Positions 17,547 to 25,721 of a stretch of DNA of 64,000 nt are shown here, one piece after another. How positions within the stretch are numbered: position 1 is the first letter of the stretch; each line of letters opens with the position of its first letter. The translations under genes and the position numbers were made by a program. The notes beneath the pieces are model-generated. The model was not told the DNA's origin and did not search any database. It saw nothing but the letters and a program-made list of their open reading frames with translations. Source of the DNA: Thiohalomonas denitrificans (lineage in GTDB: Bacteria > Pseudomonadota > Gammaproteobacteria > Thiohalomonadales > Thiohalomonadaceae); the NCBI RefSeq assembly GCF_900102855.1, contig NZ_FMWD01000004.1:323627-387626 (forward strand). The letters run 5' to 3'.

Positions 17547-18596
17547 TCAACGAAGCGATGAGAGATAGGAGGTGATATCCTCGACCTCGCTCTCGGGCAG
17601 GTCGAGGGCGGGCATCGGCACATCCCGGTAGCGGACGCCCGGCACGATGAACGCATCCGGCTCCGTGATCGAGCGACGCAGATAGCCGGGCCAGTGTATC
17701 CCGCCCGCCAGGGTAAGATCGGGGCCCAGGTGGCTGTCCGGCCCCCCGGGGAGACGGTGGCAAGCTGTACAACCACGCTCCTGCACCAGTTCTTTGCCGC
17801 GGCGCGGATCGCCGCCACTGTGGCTCTCCCGGGCCAGGCCACGCTGACGGGCTTTGTCCAGCGGCTGCTCCGACGATCGCAGCAGATGCCAGCTGGAAAG
17901 GTGCTTGCGTCCGTCACGCCCCCCGTCAGCGCCATCCCAGGTGGCGACCGCCACGGGCAGAAGAAGATCATCGACCGGCAACGAGCCCGATAGGGTGACC
18001 GACCAGCCCTCCGGCGTGCGTTTCGCATCAACGTTCGGTGCCGCGGCGCCTTCATTTGGCGCCAGGGTTCCAAACCCGTGAGCAACAAGGCTCTCGGCAC
18101 CCCGTCCCGCGCGCCAGAACCAGACAATAACCGGCCGTTCAGGCTCACCCATGCCGACGTAGGGGAGAGTGTCGCCACCGTCCACGGCGAACTGGATCGC
18201 CAGGGAGTCCGCAAAGCGATCGGTGTGGGCCTCGGAGTAGCGGTCCTCTGCCGGGTCGGCCCAGTCGACACGCAGGGCAATGCGTTCGCCATCGGTGGTC
18301 GCCCGCAGGTCGGCAGAACTGAGCGCCCCCTCCAGGCCGGGCTCAACGGATTGCTGCGGATAGAGCTGCAGCGGGATGGCCGGCAGGCGCGACCAAGCGA
18401 TTTCGGCAGCATCCCGCCAGGGTGAACGCACCGCGGCTTCACTGGGCCCGCCTGCATCACGCAGCGGTTCCGATCCTGCATCCGCATCCGCATCCACATC
18501 CGCACCTGCATCCGAAGAAGGACTGCAGCCTCCGAGCATGGCGGCTGCCCCTGCCATGAAGATGGCAGCGAGTACCGCGCGTGGATTCCGGTTCAT
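17547..18596 (-). CDS. Molybdoenzyme gamma subunit: heme-b (EbdC/DdhC-like) domain fused to cytochrome c
   Basis: A 349-aa lipoprotein (lipobox MLGGC, then an Asp/Ala-rich linker). Residues about 60-245 resemble the heme-b-binding gamma subunit of type II DMSO-reductase-family enzymes (ethylbenzene or dimethylsulfide dehydrogenase, selenate or chlorate reductase): ALRVDWADPAEDRYSEAH, DSLAIQFAV, WFWRAG, VTLSGSLPVDDLLLPVAVATWDG. Residues about 265-349 form a mono-heme cytochrome c with CTACH and a candidate Met ligand in DVPMPAL. Its start overlaps the beta-subunit stop by 4 bp. The fusion would pass electrons from heme b straight to heme c and beyond. The substrate is unknown. Confidence 0.85.
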   Translation of the reverse strand: MNRNPRAVLAAIFMAGAAAMLGGCSPSSDAGADVDADADAGSEPLRDAGGPSEAAVRSPWRDAAEIAWSRLPAIPLQLYPQQSVEPGLEGALSSADLRATTDGERIALRVDWADPAEDRYSEAHTDRFADSLAIQFAVDGGDTLPYVGMGEPERPVIVWFWRAGRGAESLVAHGFGTLAPNEGAAAPNVDAKRTPEGWSVTLSGSLPVDDLLLPVAVATWDGADGGRDGRKHLSSWHLLRSSEQPLDKARQRGLARESHSGGDPRRGKELVQERGCTACHRLPGGPDSHLGPDLTLAGGIHWPGYLRRSITEPDAFIVPGVRYRDVPMPALDLPESEVEDITSYLSSLR

Positions 18597-19585
18597 ACCA
18601 CCTCCCTCGGCCGATCCAGACGGAACATGTCGCCGTGGCGGTAGGCGATGAGCAGGTCCATCAACTCCGATGGCTCGCCGCGGTTCTTCTTCGCCATCTC
18701 CTCACGCAGAGTCTCCAGGGCGGCACCGACGCCGGGACCGAACAGTTCGACCAGATAGTCGTCGGGTACGCGCGGCTCCTCCAGCGGGCGCCCATCGGGG
18801 CCGATCTGCGGAGGGCTGAGCGGCGGCACGTAGTAGACGTTGGGTTGTGTCCCGTATTCCGCGTGCAGCGGCAGGGCCACCTTCCATTCGTTGACCAATC
18901 GGTGCAGGGCGCCCTCCTTATCATCGAGATACGCCACGTGACGGGCTCGGCCCACGCACTGATAGGCACACGCCTGCGCCAGCCCCTTCTCCACCCGCGG
19001 GTAGCAGAAGATGCACTTCTCCGATTTTCCCGCCAGCGGATTGAAGTAGATCTTCTTGTAGGGGCAGGCCGCGACGCAGTAGCGATAGCCGCGGCAGCGC
19101 TCCTGATCGATCAGAACGATGCCGTCCTCCTCGCGCTTGTAGATGGCCTGGCGCGGGCAGGCGGCTTCACAGGCGGGGTTGGAGCAGTGATTGCAAAGGC
19201 GCGGCAGGTAGAAAAAATAGGCGTTGGGGAACTCGCCCGCGCCCTGGTCCTCGTCCCAGTTGGGACCCCAGGCCATCTCATCAGCCGGGCGTAACGGTTT
19301 CTCCCCCTCCTCGAACAGCGCCTCGTATCCGAACTCCACGGGATAACCGTAATCCTCGCGCAGGCGTGGCAGACGGCCGGGGCGCAGCTCATCGCCCTCC
19401 CAGCCGCCGCCGGCCTGTTCCCAATCCTTGGGGTAGCCTTTGCCGGGCCGGGTCTCCACGTGATTCCAGTACATGAACTCACGCCCACCCCGATCCGTCC
19501 ACTGCGACTTGCAGGCGAGGGTGCAGGTCTGGCAGCCAATGCATTTGTTGAGGTCGATGACCATTCCCAGTTGTCGTGCTGTCAT
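18593..19585 (-). CDS. Molybdoenzyme beta subunit, four Fe-S clusters (NarH/DdhB-like)
   Basis: A 330-aa electron-transfer subunit. The first cluster motif is KCIGCQTCTLACKSQW. Further motifs are LCNHCSNPACEAACP, then CRGYRYCVAACPYKKIYFNP and SEKCIFCYPRVEKG with CAYQCVGRARH. In the third group a Tyr stands where a fourth-cluster cysteine would be (Trp in NarH), which suggests three [4Fe-4S] and one [3Fe-4S] cluster, as in type II enzymes. It lacks its own export signal and would travel with the Tat-exported alpha subunit. It lies between alpha (376 bp upstream, separated by a repeat element) and gamma (4-bp overlap). Confidence 0.92.
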   Translation of the reverse strand: MTARQLGMVIDLNKCIGCQTCTLACKSQWTDRGGREFMYWNHVETRPGKGYPKDWEQAGGGWEGDELRPGRLPRLREDYGYPVEFGYEALFEEGEKPLRPADEMAWGPNWDEDQGAGEFPNAYFFYLPRLCNHCSNPACEAACPRQAIYKREEDGIVLIDQERCRGYRYCVAACPYKKIYFNPLAGKSEKCIFCYPRVEKGLAQACAYQCVGRARHVAYLDDKEGALHRLVNEWKVALPLHAEYGTQPNVYYVPPLSPPQIGPDGRPLEEPRVPDDYLVELFGPGVGAALETLREEMAKKNRGEPSELMDLLIAYRHGDMFRLDRPREVV

Positions 19586-19597
19586 TGTCTAAACCCC

Positions 19598-19950
19598 GTT
19601 AACCACAGAGAACACAGAGAGAGAGTATTTGTGTGCATACGGCAGGGTGAGCGCATATTCACAGGCTTGGTGCCCGGCGAGCGATGCAAGTGCCTGATAT
19701 CAGGTACGCCTTGAATACATCCCTGTAGGCTCGACGGCAGCATCCCTGCTGCCGACAACCTGATATCAAGCACTCGCACCATTCGCTTCAAAGTATGCGG
19801 ATGCCCTGATGCGTACACGAACTCGCGTAGACGCAAATAGGCTGAACGTGCAATACGCGAGACCGCTGCACCCTGTCGGCACGAGATGGACCCTCCTGAC
19901 ATCAACGGACCAGAACTTTCAGTTCTTTCTCTGTGCCCTCTGTGGTTAAC
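19598..19950. repeat. 9-mer inverted-array element with perfect 13-bp ends, between alpha and beta genes
   Basis: The ends GTTAACCACAGAG and CTCTGTGGTTAAC are perfect inverted repeats, each followed inward by a second 9-bp unit (AACACAGAG; CTCTGTGCC). The 353-bp interior has no gene but holds a second inverted pair (around 19690-19715 and 19755-19780, built on CCTGATATCAGG) and a copy of the repeat found at the lptD leader. It splits the molybdoenzyme operon and could affect subunit ratios or processing. Confidence 0.7.
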
Positions 19951-19961
19951 CGCTATGCCGT

Positions 19962-22706
19962 TCATGCCTTCTCCACCTCCACGGAAGATTCGTGGGCGAT
20001 CATGTTGCCGTCCCAGTTGGGGCTGAAGGTGAGGTGCCCCCAGCCGTCGGGCAGTTCCAGCAGCGAGATCATTCCCGCCACGGTGCTGTTGAGTCCGATG
20101 CGTTTTTCGAACTGGTGCGGCTCCCAGGCGTGGTCCATCACCACCGCCTCCGGCGGCACCGCCGGCATCAGCTTGACGCGGGCGATGAACTCGCCCACAT
20201 CGTTGAAGACCCGCACCCGGTCATCCTCGCCCACCTCCCGCGCCGCGGCCGTTGCCGGGTTGAGCCACAGATAGGGCTCACCGCGCTGCAGTCGCAGAAG
20301 CTGTGCGTTGGTTCGCCACTGGGAGTGGATGCCCCAGCGGGTATGCGGGGTGTAGAAGGCCAGCGGGAAACTGGGCGGGCGGAGCGGTCCCATGGCCGTG
20401 GGCACCGTCCAGCCGTGCTCCTTGAAGACCGGGTGGTCCACAAAGAACTGCTGCCGCCCCGAGTGGGTCTTGTACGGCTCGCGCAGATAGACGTTGCGCT
20501 CGAAGGAGTGGTAGGGCCGGTTGGCGTAGAGCGGAGAGGTGAAGCCCGCCTTCTCGTTGAGAATGACGAAACCGTTCTTGCGCGCGTCCTCGGGTGTCCA
20601 GGGGGCGATCTGCTCCACGTTCTCCATCAACCAGCGCACCACATCCTCGTCGTTGTTCAAGGTGCCGCCGTCGGTGAAGTCATCGGGCAGGGTCTGCAGG
20701 TCACGCATCACCGGCGCGGCCATGTCGCCCTCCTCCACCAGGAAATCGGGGTCGGGGATGGGTTCGATACCGCGGGCCTTGGCCACCTTCGCCATCGCCT
20801 CCGACAGGCCCCGACAGATCGTCCACTCGGAGCGGGTCTCCCCCACCGGCTTGAGCCCTTCGGGGGGAATGGTGACGTTGCAAAAGCGGTGGTAGCCGAG
20901 TTCGCCGCGGATGTCCCACGACTCATAGTGGCTCTTGGCCGGAAGCACGTAATCGGCCCAGAGGGCGGTGGAATCCATGCGGTGATTGATGTCGACGAAG
21001 ATGTCGAGGTTCGAGAGCAGTGCCTCCCGGTGGTGGGCCTCGGTCTTGTTGCGACGAAACATGTTGTCGGCAAACAGCAGAAGCGCCTTCGGCTTGCCGT
21101 AATAAGCCTTGCCGGACTCCCGGTTCTCCGCCACCTGCCGCGCCACATCCTTCGAGTCGTAGCCGACGGTCGCCTTCAGGTGTTCGTCGGAGTAGTGGGT
21201 GTCCATGCTCGCCTGCATGTCGCCGTTGAGCCACTCGCTGAAAAAACCGGAAGCGAAGCGGGCCGGCTTGGGGCTGGAGAGGGGACCGATACCGTTCAGG
21301 CTCCAGTTGTGTTCGGTATCGATGCCGCCGCGTTCGCCCGCATGGCCGGTGAGCGCACAGGCCAGCGCCGCGGCCCAGCAGCTCATGGTGCCGGACACGT
21401 ACTTGTGTAGGGCGAAACCGATATTGATGATCGCCTTGTCGGAGCGGGCCAGGTCCCGCGCCATCCGCTCCACCAGTTCGGGATGTATGCCGGTGATCGC
21501 CTGTGTCTCATCGGGTGGATAGTTGGCCGCCTCGGCCCGCACCCGCTCGAAAACGGTGGTCACCGGGATGAGCTCGCCCTCCTTGCCCTTGACCTCATAG
21601 CGGCCGCCGAGGGCGGGGCGCAGCTTGCCCAGGCGCAGTGTCTTCTTGAAGTGACCCGGCGTGCCGGGCATCGGCTGCTCCTTGCCGCTCGCCTCATCCC
21701 AGCAGTAGAAAACGTCCTCCTTGCCGCGGGCGCGCAGGTCGCGATGGCGCAGCAGTTCGCCGCTGTCTTCGCGCACCAGAAAGGGCAGATCGGTCTGTTC
21801 GCGGACGAAGGCGTCATCCACATGGCCGTCACGCAACAGGACATGCAGCAGCGACATCGCCAGATAGGCGTCGGTACCGGGCTTGATCGGCACCCAGTGG
21901 GTGGCAAATTTGCAGCTCGGGTTGTAGTCGGGGCTGATGGTGTAGATGGTGGCGCCGTTGTAGCGCGCCTCATTCAGGTAGTGGGCATCGGGGATGCGGG
22001 TAACGATAGGGTTGATGGCCCAAAGAAAGATTGCGTCGGCATCAAACCAGGCGTCGAGGGAGTGGCCGGTGTTGGCCAGGCCGTAGGCGAGCGAGGCGCC
22101 GGTAAACATGTCCCCGACCGCACTGGCCGGATAGAGTCGCTGTGCACCCAGCAGCGAGCCGAGCCGTAGCGGGCCGGCTCGCCGGCCCTGGGAGAGGATG
22201 CCGGTGCCGGCGTAGATCATCAGCTCCCCGGGACCCTGCTCGGTGAGGGTACCCACTACCCGAGTGGCGATATCCTCCAGCGCCTCCTCCCAGCTCACCC
22301 GCTCCCATTTGCCTTCGCCGCGTTCACCCACCCGTTTCAACGGATGCAGCAGACGGTCGCCCTGGTACATCTCCCTGGAGTGGACAATGCCCTTGTTGCA
22401 GCCCCGCGGGTTGGCATCAGGGATACGTGGATGGATCTGGGGATAGGCGGCTGACTGCTCTTCGCGGGTGACGCGGCCGTCCTTGGCGAAGACCTTCCAG
22501 GCGCAGTTGCCCTGACAGTTCGAACAGTGAAAGGCGAAGCCCTGGGCATCGCCGCGGGTGTCGAGAAACTCGTCGCGGTAGAACCCCTCCCAGCGCTGGT
22601 CGCCGGGCGCTGTTGTGGCATGGGCCCGCAGGGCGGTGAGCGGCCCGCCGAAGGCGAGGGCCAGGCCGCAATAGGTGCTGTTTCTCAGGAATTCACGGCG
22701 ATCCAT
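19962..22706 (-). CDS. Type II DMSO-reductase-family molybdopterin enzyme, catalytic alpha subunit
   Basis: A 914-aa Tat-exported molybdenum enzyme (DRREFLRNS followed by a hydrophobic stretch). The N-terminal cluster motif FHCSNCQGNCAWKVFAKDGR has the His-x3-Cys-x3-Cys spacing of NarG-like FS0 clusters. The region PASAVGDMFTG holds an Asp at the place expected for the molybdenum ligand, and IPDAHYLNEARYNGATI is typical of the NarG/DdhA/SerA/EbdA branch. It probably sits in the periplasm with the beta and gamma subunits. No TorD/DdhD-type chaperone gene is adjacent. Neighbours are rhodanese, TlpA and TSUP genes, so a sulfur compound is a plausible substrate, but nitrate, chlorate, selenate or organic substrates are not excluded. 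Confidence 0.9.
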   Translation of the reverse strand: MDRREFLRNSTYCGLALAFGGPLTALRAHATTAPGDQRWEGFYRDEFLDTRGDAQGFAFHCSNCQGNCAWKVFAKDGRVTREEQSAAYPQIHPRIPDANPRGCNKGIVHSREMYQGDRLLHPLKRVGERGEGKWERVSWEEALEDIATRVVGTLTEQGPGELMIYAGTGILSQGRRAGPLRLGSLLGAQRLYPASAVGDMFTGASLAYGLANTGHSLDAWFDADAIFLWAINPIVTRIPDAHYLNEARYNGATIYTISPDYNPSCKFATHWVPIKPGTDAYLAMSLLHVLLRDGHVDDAFVREQTDLPFLVREDSGELLRHRDLRARGKEDVFYCWDEASGKEQPMPGTPGHFKKTLRLGKLRPALGGRYEVKGKEGELIPVTTVFERVRAEAANYPPDETQAITGIHPELVERMARDLARSDKAIINIGFALHKYVSGTMSCWAAALACALTGHAGERGGIDTEHNWSLNGIGPLSSPKPARFASGFFSEWLNGDMQASMDTHYSDEHLKATVGYDSKDVARQVAENRESGKAYYGKPKALLLFADNMFRRNKTEAHHREALLSNLDIFVDINHRMDSTALWADYVLPAKSHYESWDIRGELGYHRFCNVTIPPEGLKPVGETRSEWTICRGLSEAMAKVAKARGIEPIPDPDFLVEEGDMAAPVMRDLQTLPDDFTDGGTLNNDEDVVRWLMENVEQIAPWTPEDARKNGFVILNEKAGFTSPLYANRPYHSFERNVYLREPYKTHSGRQQFFVDHPVFKEHGWTVPTAMGPLRPPSFPLAFYTPHTRWGIHSQWRTNAQLLRLQRGEPYLWLNPATAAAREVGEDDRVRVFNDVGEFIARVKLMPAVPPEAVVMDHAWEPHQFEKRIGLNSTVAGMISLLELPDGWGHLTFSPNWDGNMIAHESSVEVEKA

Positions 22707-22729
22707 GGACGGCTCCTAAAGACATTTTT

Positions 22730-22925
22730 AGCCACAGAGAGCACAGAGCACACGAAAGGGACGACAAGGTTTTGTGCCCTGTCTCCTGTGGCTGCGTGAT
22801 TCAAATGCGCTGCCCGGATCAGGGTTCAAACGCCCGGTGCAATTGCTGCCTCGGTGCTCTCTCGGCAACTGCTCCATGCGTTGCTCTACCTCCTGAATCC
22901 GTGCAGTCGCGTGAACTCTGTGGTT
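22730..22925. repeat. 9-mer inverted-array element upstream of the alpha subunit
   Basis: AGCCACAGAGAGCACAGAG begins 24 bp upstream of the catalytic-subunit start. Inverted ends are seen at 22782-22793 (TCTCCTGTGGCT) and more exactly at 22915-22924 (CTCTGTGGTT). It fills the gap to the rhodanese gene; no gene is seen inside. Confidence 0.55.
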
Positions 22926-22934
22926 GATCATTTA

Positions 22935-23780
22935 TTAACGTTCGATGGGGCGTGCGGTGTCGGCGGCCCACTCGTTCCAGGAGCCGGGGTAGACCCGCAC
23001 CTTGTCGTAGCCGAGATGTTTGAGTGCCGCATAGAGGAAAGTCGAGCGGCCGATTCCGGGATTGCAGTAAGTCACCACTTCCCGGTCGGGGGTGATGCCG
23101 GCCTCTTCCAGAACCGTGCGCATGACGGCCTCGTCGGCAAAGGTCTGCAACTCACCGGAGAGTCGATCCCAGGGCAGACTGATCGCCCCCGGGATATGGC
23201 CGCCGCGGCGCGCACCGCCATCTTCCTTGCCGCTGTATTCGGCAATGGAACGGGCGTCGACGATGAGACGATCGCCCTGGTCGAGTTCCGAGGTGAGCAG
23301 CGCCCACTCTTTTTTCGGCTGGGGTTTATAGACCACCTTTTCCGGTGCCGACACCCTCTGGCTCAGCGCCCGCCCCTCCTCCAGCCATTTGCGGAAGCCG
23401 CCGTCGAGCAGGCTCACCCTTTCATGGCCGATAAATCGCAGCGTGTACCAAACTGCGGAGGCTGCGCGGCCGTTGCCGCTGTCGTAGACCACCACCTCGC
23501 TATCGTTTGCGATCCCCAGCGCACCGAATTTACTGGCGGCCAGTTGCGGAAAGATGGGCAACCCGGTCTCGGCGTTTTCATCGGCATCCTCCAGCTCCAG
23601 GTAGTGAAGGTTGACCGCTCCGGGGATGTGGGCGCGGGCATAATCCTGTGGACTCTCGGCGTCGATCAATACCACCTGATCGAGCCGCTCCGTAAGGACA
23701 TCGGTGTTCACAAGCTCCATTGCCAACGCCGACGTGGACAGCAGGCAGGCACCCAGCAAAGACAGAATTCTTGGCATCAT
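22935..23780 (-). CDS. Periplasmic two-domain sulfurtransferase (rhodanese)
   Basis: A 281-aa exported rhodanese of the thiosulfate/3-mercaptopyruvate sulfurtransferase type. ATG 23780 is preceded by GGGAGG at good spacing. A signal peptide (LLGACLLSTSALA) is followed by a non-catalytic N-terminal domain (LIDAESPQDYARAHIPGAVN, VVVYDSGNGRAAS; no Cys) and a catalytic C-terminal domain (LIVDARSIAEYSG, then VVTYCNPGIGRST with the active Cys). It would shuttle persulfide sulfur in the periplasm. It is in line with the molybdoenzyme genes downstream and the TlpA thioredoxin upstream, suggesting that substrate preparation or redox repair is shared. Confidence 0.9.
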   Translation of the reverse strand: MMPRILSLLGACLLSTSALAMELVNTDVLTERLDQVVLIDAESPQDYARAHIPGAVNLHYLELEDADENAETGLPIFPQLAASKFGALGIANDSEVVVYDSGNGRAASAVWYTLRFIGHERVSLLDGGFRKWLEEGRALSQRVSAPEKVVYKPQPKKEWALLTSELDQGDRLIVDARSIAEYSGKEDGGARRGGHIPGAISLPWDRLSGELQTFADEAVMRTVLEEAGITPDREVVTYCNPGIGRSTFLYAALKHLGYDKVRVYPGSWNEWAADTARPIER

Positions 23781-23828
23781 TATTCCTCCCAAACGGGCCT
23801 CGGCCCGCGCATCAACCGTAGGTCGGGT

Positions 23829-23908
23829 AACGACGGCCTGAAGGCCGACCTACAGGGGCGCATGCAAGAACGACGGCCGGAAGACCGACCTGCAGGGGCG
23901 CATACAAG
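23829..23908. repeat. Tandem duplication of a 40-bp REP-like unit
   Basis: Two adjacent 40-bp units (23829-23868 and 23869-23908) each run from AACGACGGCC through a palindrome (GGCCTGAAGGCC in the first) to GGGGCGCATGCAAG or GGGGCGCATACAAG, with four differences between them. They lie in the gap between the TlpA gene end and the rhodanese start. The palindrome matches the copies near 15130 and 15225. Confidence 0.65.
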
Positions 23909-23911
23909 TAG

Positions 23912-24469
23912 CTATTGTTCCTCTACCGCCGCCCGGATCAGACGCACCATCGCCGGGGAGTCCCACTCGTCGGGACCGCTTTTACCCGCGAGCAAGCGCC
24001 CTTCGCGGTCCAGCAAATAGGTGACCGGTACACCGGCAGCCCGATAGGCGTCGGCCGTCCGCTCAGTGGTGTCGATGAGGATGTCGAACGGCACCTCACG
24101 TCCGCCGAGAAACCGCTCGACCCCGACGGCATCGTCAGCGACCGTCACCGCCAGTACGGTAAACTCCTCGCCTTCGAACTGCTCCTGGAGCCGTTCCAGT
24201 GAGGGAAACTCCTCCCGGCAGGGCGGGCACCAGCTCGCCCAAAAATTGAGCAGCACCACTTGGCCACGGTAATTGCCCTTGGTACGGGAGGCATCATCTC
24301 CCAGCCGCGGCAGCCGAAAGGCCGGAGCCGTGAGCGGCACCGGATAGGGCTTCATACCGGCGGCACGGACCAGTGAGGTATCGAGGCCCGCACCAGGCGC
24401 GGCGGTTGCCCAAAGCAGCAGCGCGGCCAAGGCGGCCCTACAAACAGCCTTTGAAAAACTTGCGTTCAC
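23912..24469 (-). CDS. TlpA/ResA-type periplasmic thioredoxin
   Basis: A 185-aa thiol-disulfide protein. I place the start at GTG 24469, which has GGAG about 7 nt upstream and gives a normal signal peptide (AALAALLLWATAAPGAG). The longer open frame is only the shadow of the upstream gene. Conserved features are LLNFWASWCPPCREEFPSLERL (active CPPC), TVLAVTVADD and the cis-Pro region VPVTYLLDREG. It would reduce cytochrome-c apoproteins or sulfur-carrier disulfides. It overlaps the upstream gene by 32 bp, so translation is coupled. Confidence 0.88.
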   Translation of the reverse strand: MNASFSKAVCRAALAALLLWATAAPGAGLDTSLVRAAGMKPYPVPLTAPAFRLPRLGDDASRTKGNYRGQVVLLNFWASWCPPCREEFPSLERLQEQFEGEEFTVLAVTVADDAVGVERFLGGREVPFDILIDTTERTADAYRAAGVPVTYLLDREGRLLAGKSGPDEWDSPAMVRLIRAAVEEQ

Positions 24470-24797
24470 CGGTTTTCTCCAGGAGGTCGAAACGCACCGA
24501 CTCGATAGTCCCGTCGGGGGCCTCACCGGTGAGCCGCACCTTCTTGCCATAGCCCTTGTCGACATCCACCTGGCGGATACCGCTGCCGTCGCCGTATCGA
24601 AATGTGCGGACCTCACCGCTGGCCAGCAGCAGTACCGGCTGGTCGATATGCCGTAGCGGACAATCGGCGATACGACGCTCCTCCGCACAGGGACCACCGA
24701 CGATCCACCCCTCCCAGGTCGGCAGGGAGGCAGCTCCAGCTGACGCCGCAAGCGACCACAGCGCCGCCGCGGCTACCTGCAAAAACATCCTCGTCAT
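24438..24797 (-). CDS. Small exported protein with paired cysteines, unknown function
   Basis: A 119-aa protein with a signal peptide (LQVAAAALWSLAASAGAAS). The mature part starts PTWEGWIVGGPCAEERRIAD and continues CPLRHIDQPVLLLASGEVRTF. It ends FFKGCL with a third cysteine. I recognise no family. The spacing of the first two cysteines (nine residues between) is not a redox motif but could form a disulfide or bind a metal. It overlaps the preceding gene by 4 bp (ATGA) and the TlpA gene by 32 bp, so it is probably made with both. Confidence 0.7.
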   Translation of the reverse strand: MTRMFLQVAAAALWSLAASAGAASLPTWEGWIVGGPCAEERRIADCPLRHIDQPVLLLASGEVRTFRYGDGSGIRQVDVDKGYGKKVRLTGEAPDGTIESVRFDLLEKTGERKFFKGCL

Positions 24798-25156
24798 GAC
24801 GGCACCTCCCCAATGCTCGCCCGGAAGGCTTCCAGGTCGGGACCAATCTCTGCCAGGCGTCCCGGCCGCTCCTGCTTCGGGACGCCGGCTCGCTCCATGA
24901 CCTCCGCCAGCAGTGCATAATCCGCCACCCCGTTATGGGCATCACCATCTACCGTGACCAGTTCACCGGCGAAATAGACGGCCGGTGCGGCGGTCTCCGT
25001 TTCCAGCGCCGAGCGCGGCACCGCACAGATCGGCACACGGTAGCTGTTGGCGATCTCCGCAGCCGCCTGAACGTTGCGGTTACAGCGCACACCCGGAGGA
25101 TCATTGTTGATGAGAAACAGGCCGGGCTGATCAATCGTAAAGACAGAGTCGGACAT
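24794..25156 (-). CDS. Small single-cysteine thioredoxin-like protein (PPGxRC family, member 1)
   Basis: A 120-aa protein without signal peptide. ATG 25156 has GAGGG about 8 nt upstream; the open frame extends to 25213 but that part lacks support. It reads FLINNDPPGVRCNRNVQ followed by a helix AAAEIANSYRVPI, then PAVYFAGELVTVDGDAHNG and a C-terminal helix. It is clearly homologous to the next gene upstream (DPPG-x-RC-N-x-N-x-Q, PAVY, GEL) and more distantly to 17190-17519. The fold looks thioredoxin-like with a single Cys. The downstream gene overlaps by 4 bp. Cytoplasmic persulfide carriage is a guess from context. Confidence 0.68.
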   Translation of the reverse strand: MSDSVFTIDQPGLFLINNDPPGVRCNRNVQAAAEIANSYRVPICAVPRSALETETAAPAVYFAGELVTVDGDAHNGVADYALLAEVMERAGVPKQERPGRLAEIGPDLEAFRASIGEVPS

Positions 25157-25253
25157 CTCGATCACCCTCTTGGTTGACGGGTATGAAGGTATACCCCTGG
25201 ATTTGATAGCCAATCTGCGACACGAACGTGTTTCCCACCAGCTCGTACACGAG

Positions 25254-25700
25254 CTACTGCACGGTCTTGATGGCCTGCTTCAGCTTTTCAAACTCGGACT
25301 TGATCTCGGTCAGCCGTCCGCCCTGGTCCTGCAAGGGAACTCCCTCCAGTTCGAGGATGTCGGCGAGCGTGGTGAAATCAATCATGCCATTGAGATTGCC
25401 GCCATCCGCGGCAATCAACTCATCGCCGTAGTAGACCGCGGGTGCCTTGGCCCCGGGACCGGCAAAGGTGACAGGAATCAATTGCACGGGAATTTTGTAA
25501 ACATTCGACAGCTCCGCAGCGACCTGCATATTGTTGTTGCAGCGCAATCCGGGGGGGTCACGGCCAACGAGTGTCAGCACCTTTTGGCCATCGATTTCAG
25601 TCGCGCCCGGGGCTCCTGCATAGGCCCCGGTCGAGGGCAGCAGCAGCAACAGCGACAGAAGCAGCAACATCAGTGCAAACGGGTTCAGTAATCGGGTCAT
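25254..25700 (-). CDS. Exported single-cysteine thioredoxin-like protein (PPGxRC family, member 2)
   Basis: A 148-aa relative of the adjacent downstream gene, but with a signal peptide (LMLLLLSLLLLLPSTGAYA). ATG 25700 has AGGAG at 7 nt; ATG 25706 lies too close to it. The mature part has VLTLVGRDPPGLRCNNNMQV, AAELSNVYKIPVQLIPV, and PAVYYGDELIAADGGNLNG, and ends in a charged helix. The one Cys of the mature protein lies in the PPG-x-RC loop. The pair is a tandem duplication with one copy exported, which suggests the same chemistry on both sides of the membrane. Function is unknown. Confidence 0.7.
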   Translation of the reverse strand: MTRLLNPFALMLLLLSLLLLLPSTGAYAGAPGATEIDGQKVLTLVGRDPPGLRCNNNMQVAAELSNVYKIPVQLIPVTFAGPGAKAPAVYYGDELIAADGGNLNGMIDFTTLADILELEGVPLQDQGGRLTEIKSEFEKLKQAIKTVQ

Positions 25701-25721
25701 GGTCATGCTCCTTTTTGGGAA

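Noticed and set aside
19992-21410. 472-codon open frame antisense to the molybdoenzyme alpha subunit
   Set aside because: It has no recognisable motif and lies entirely inside a conserved gene on the other strand.
24470-24751. Extended N-terminus of the TlpA protein
   Set aside because: The extra 94 residues are Arg/Ser/Pro-rich and are the shadow of the small exported protein gene; GTG 24469 has a ribosome site and gives a signal peptide.
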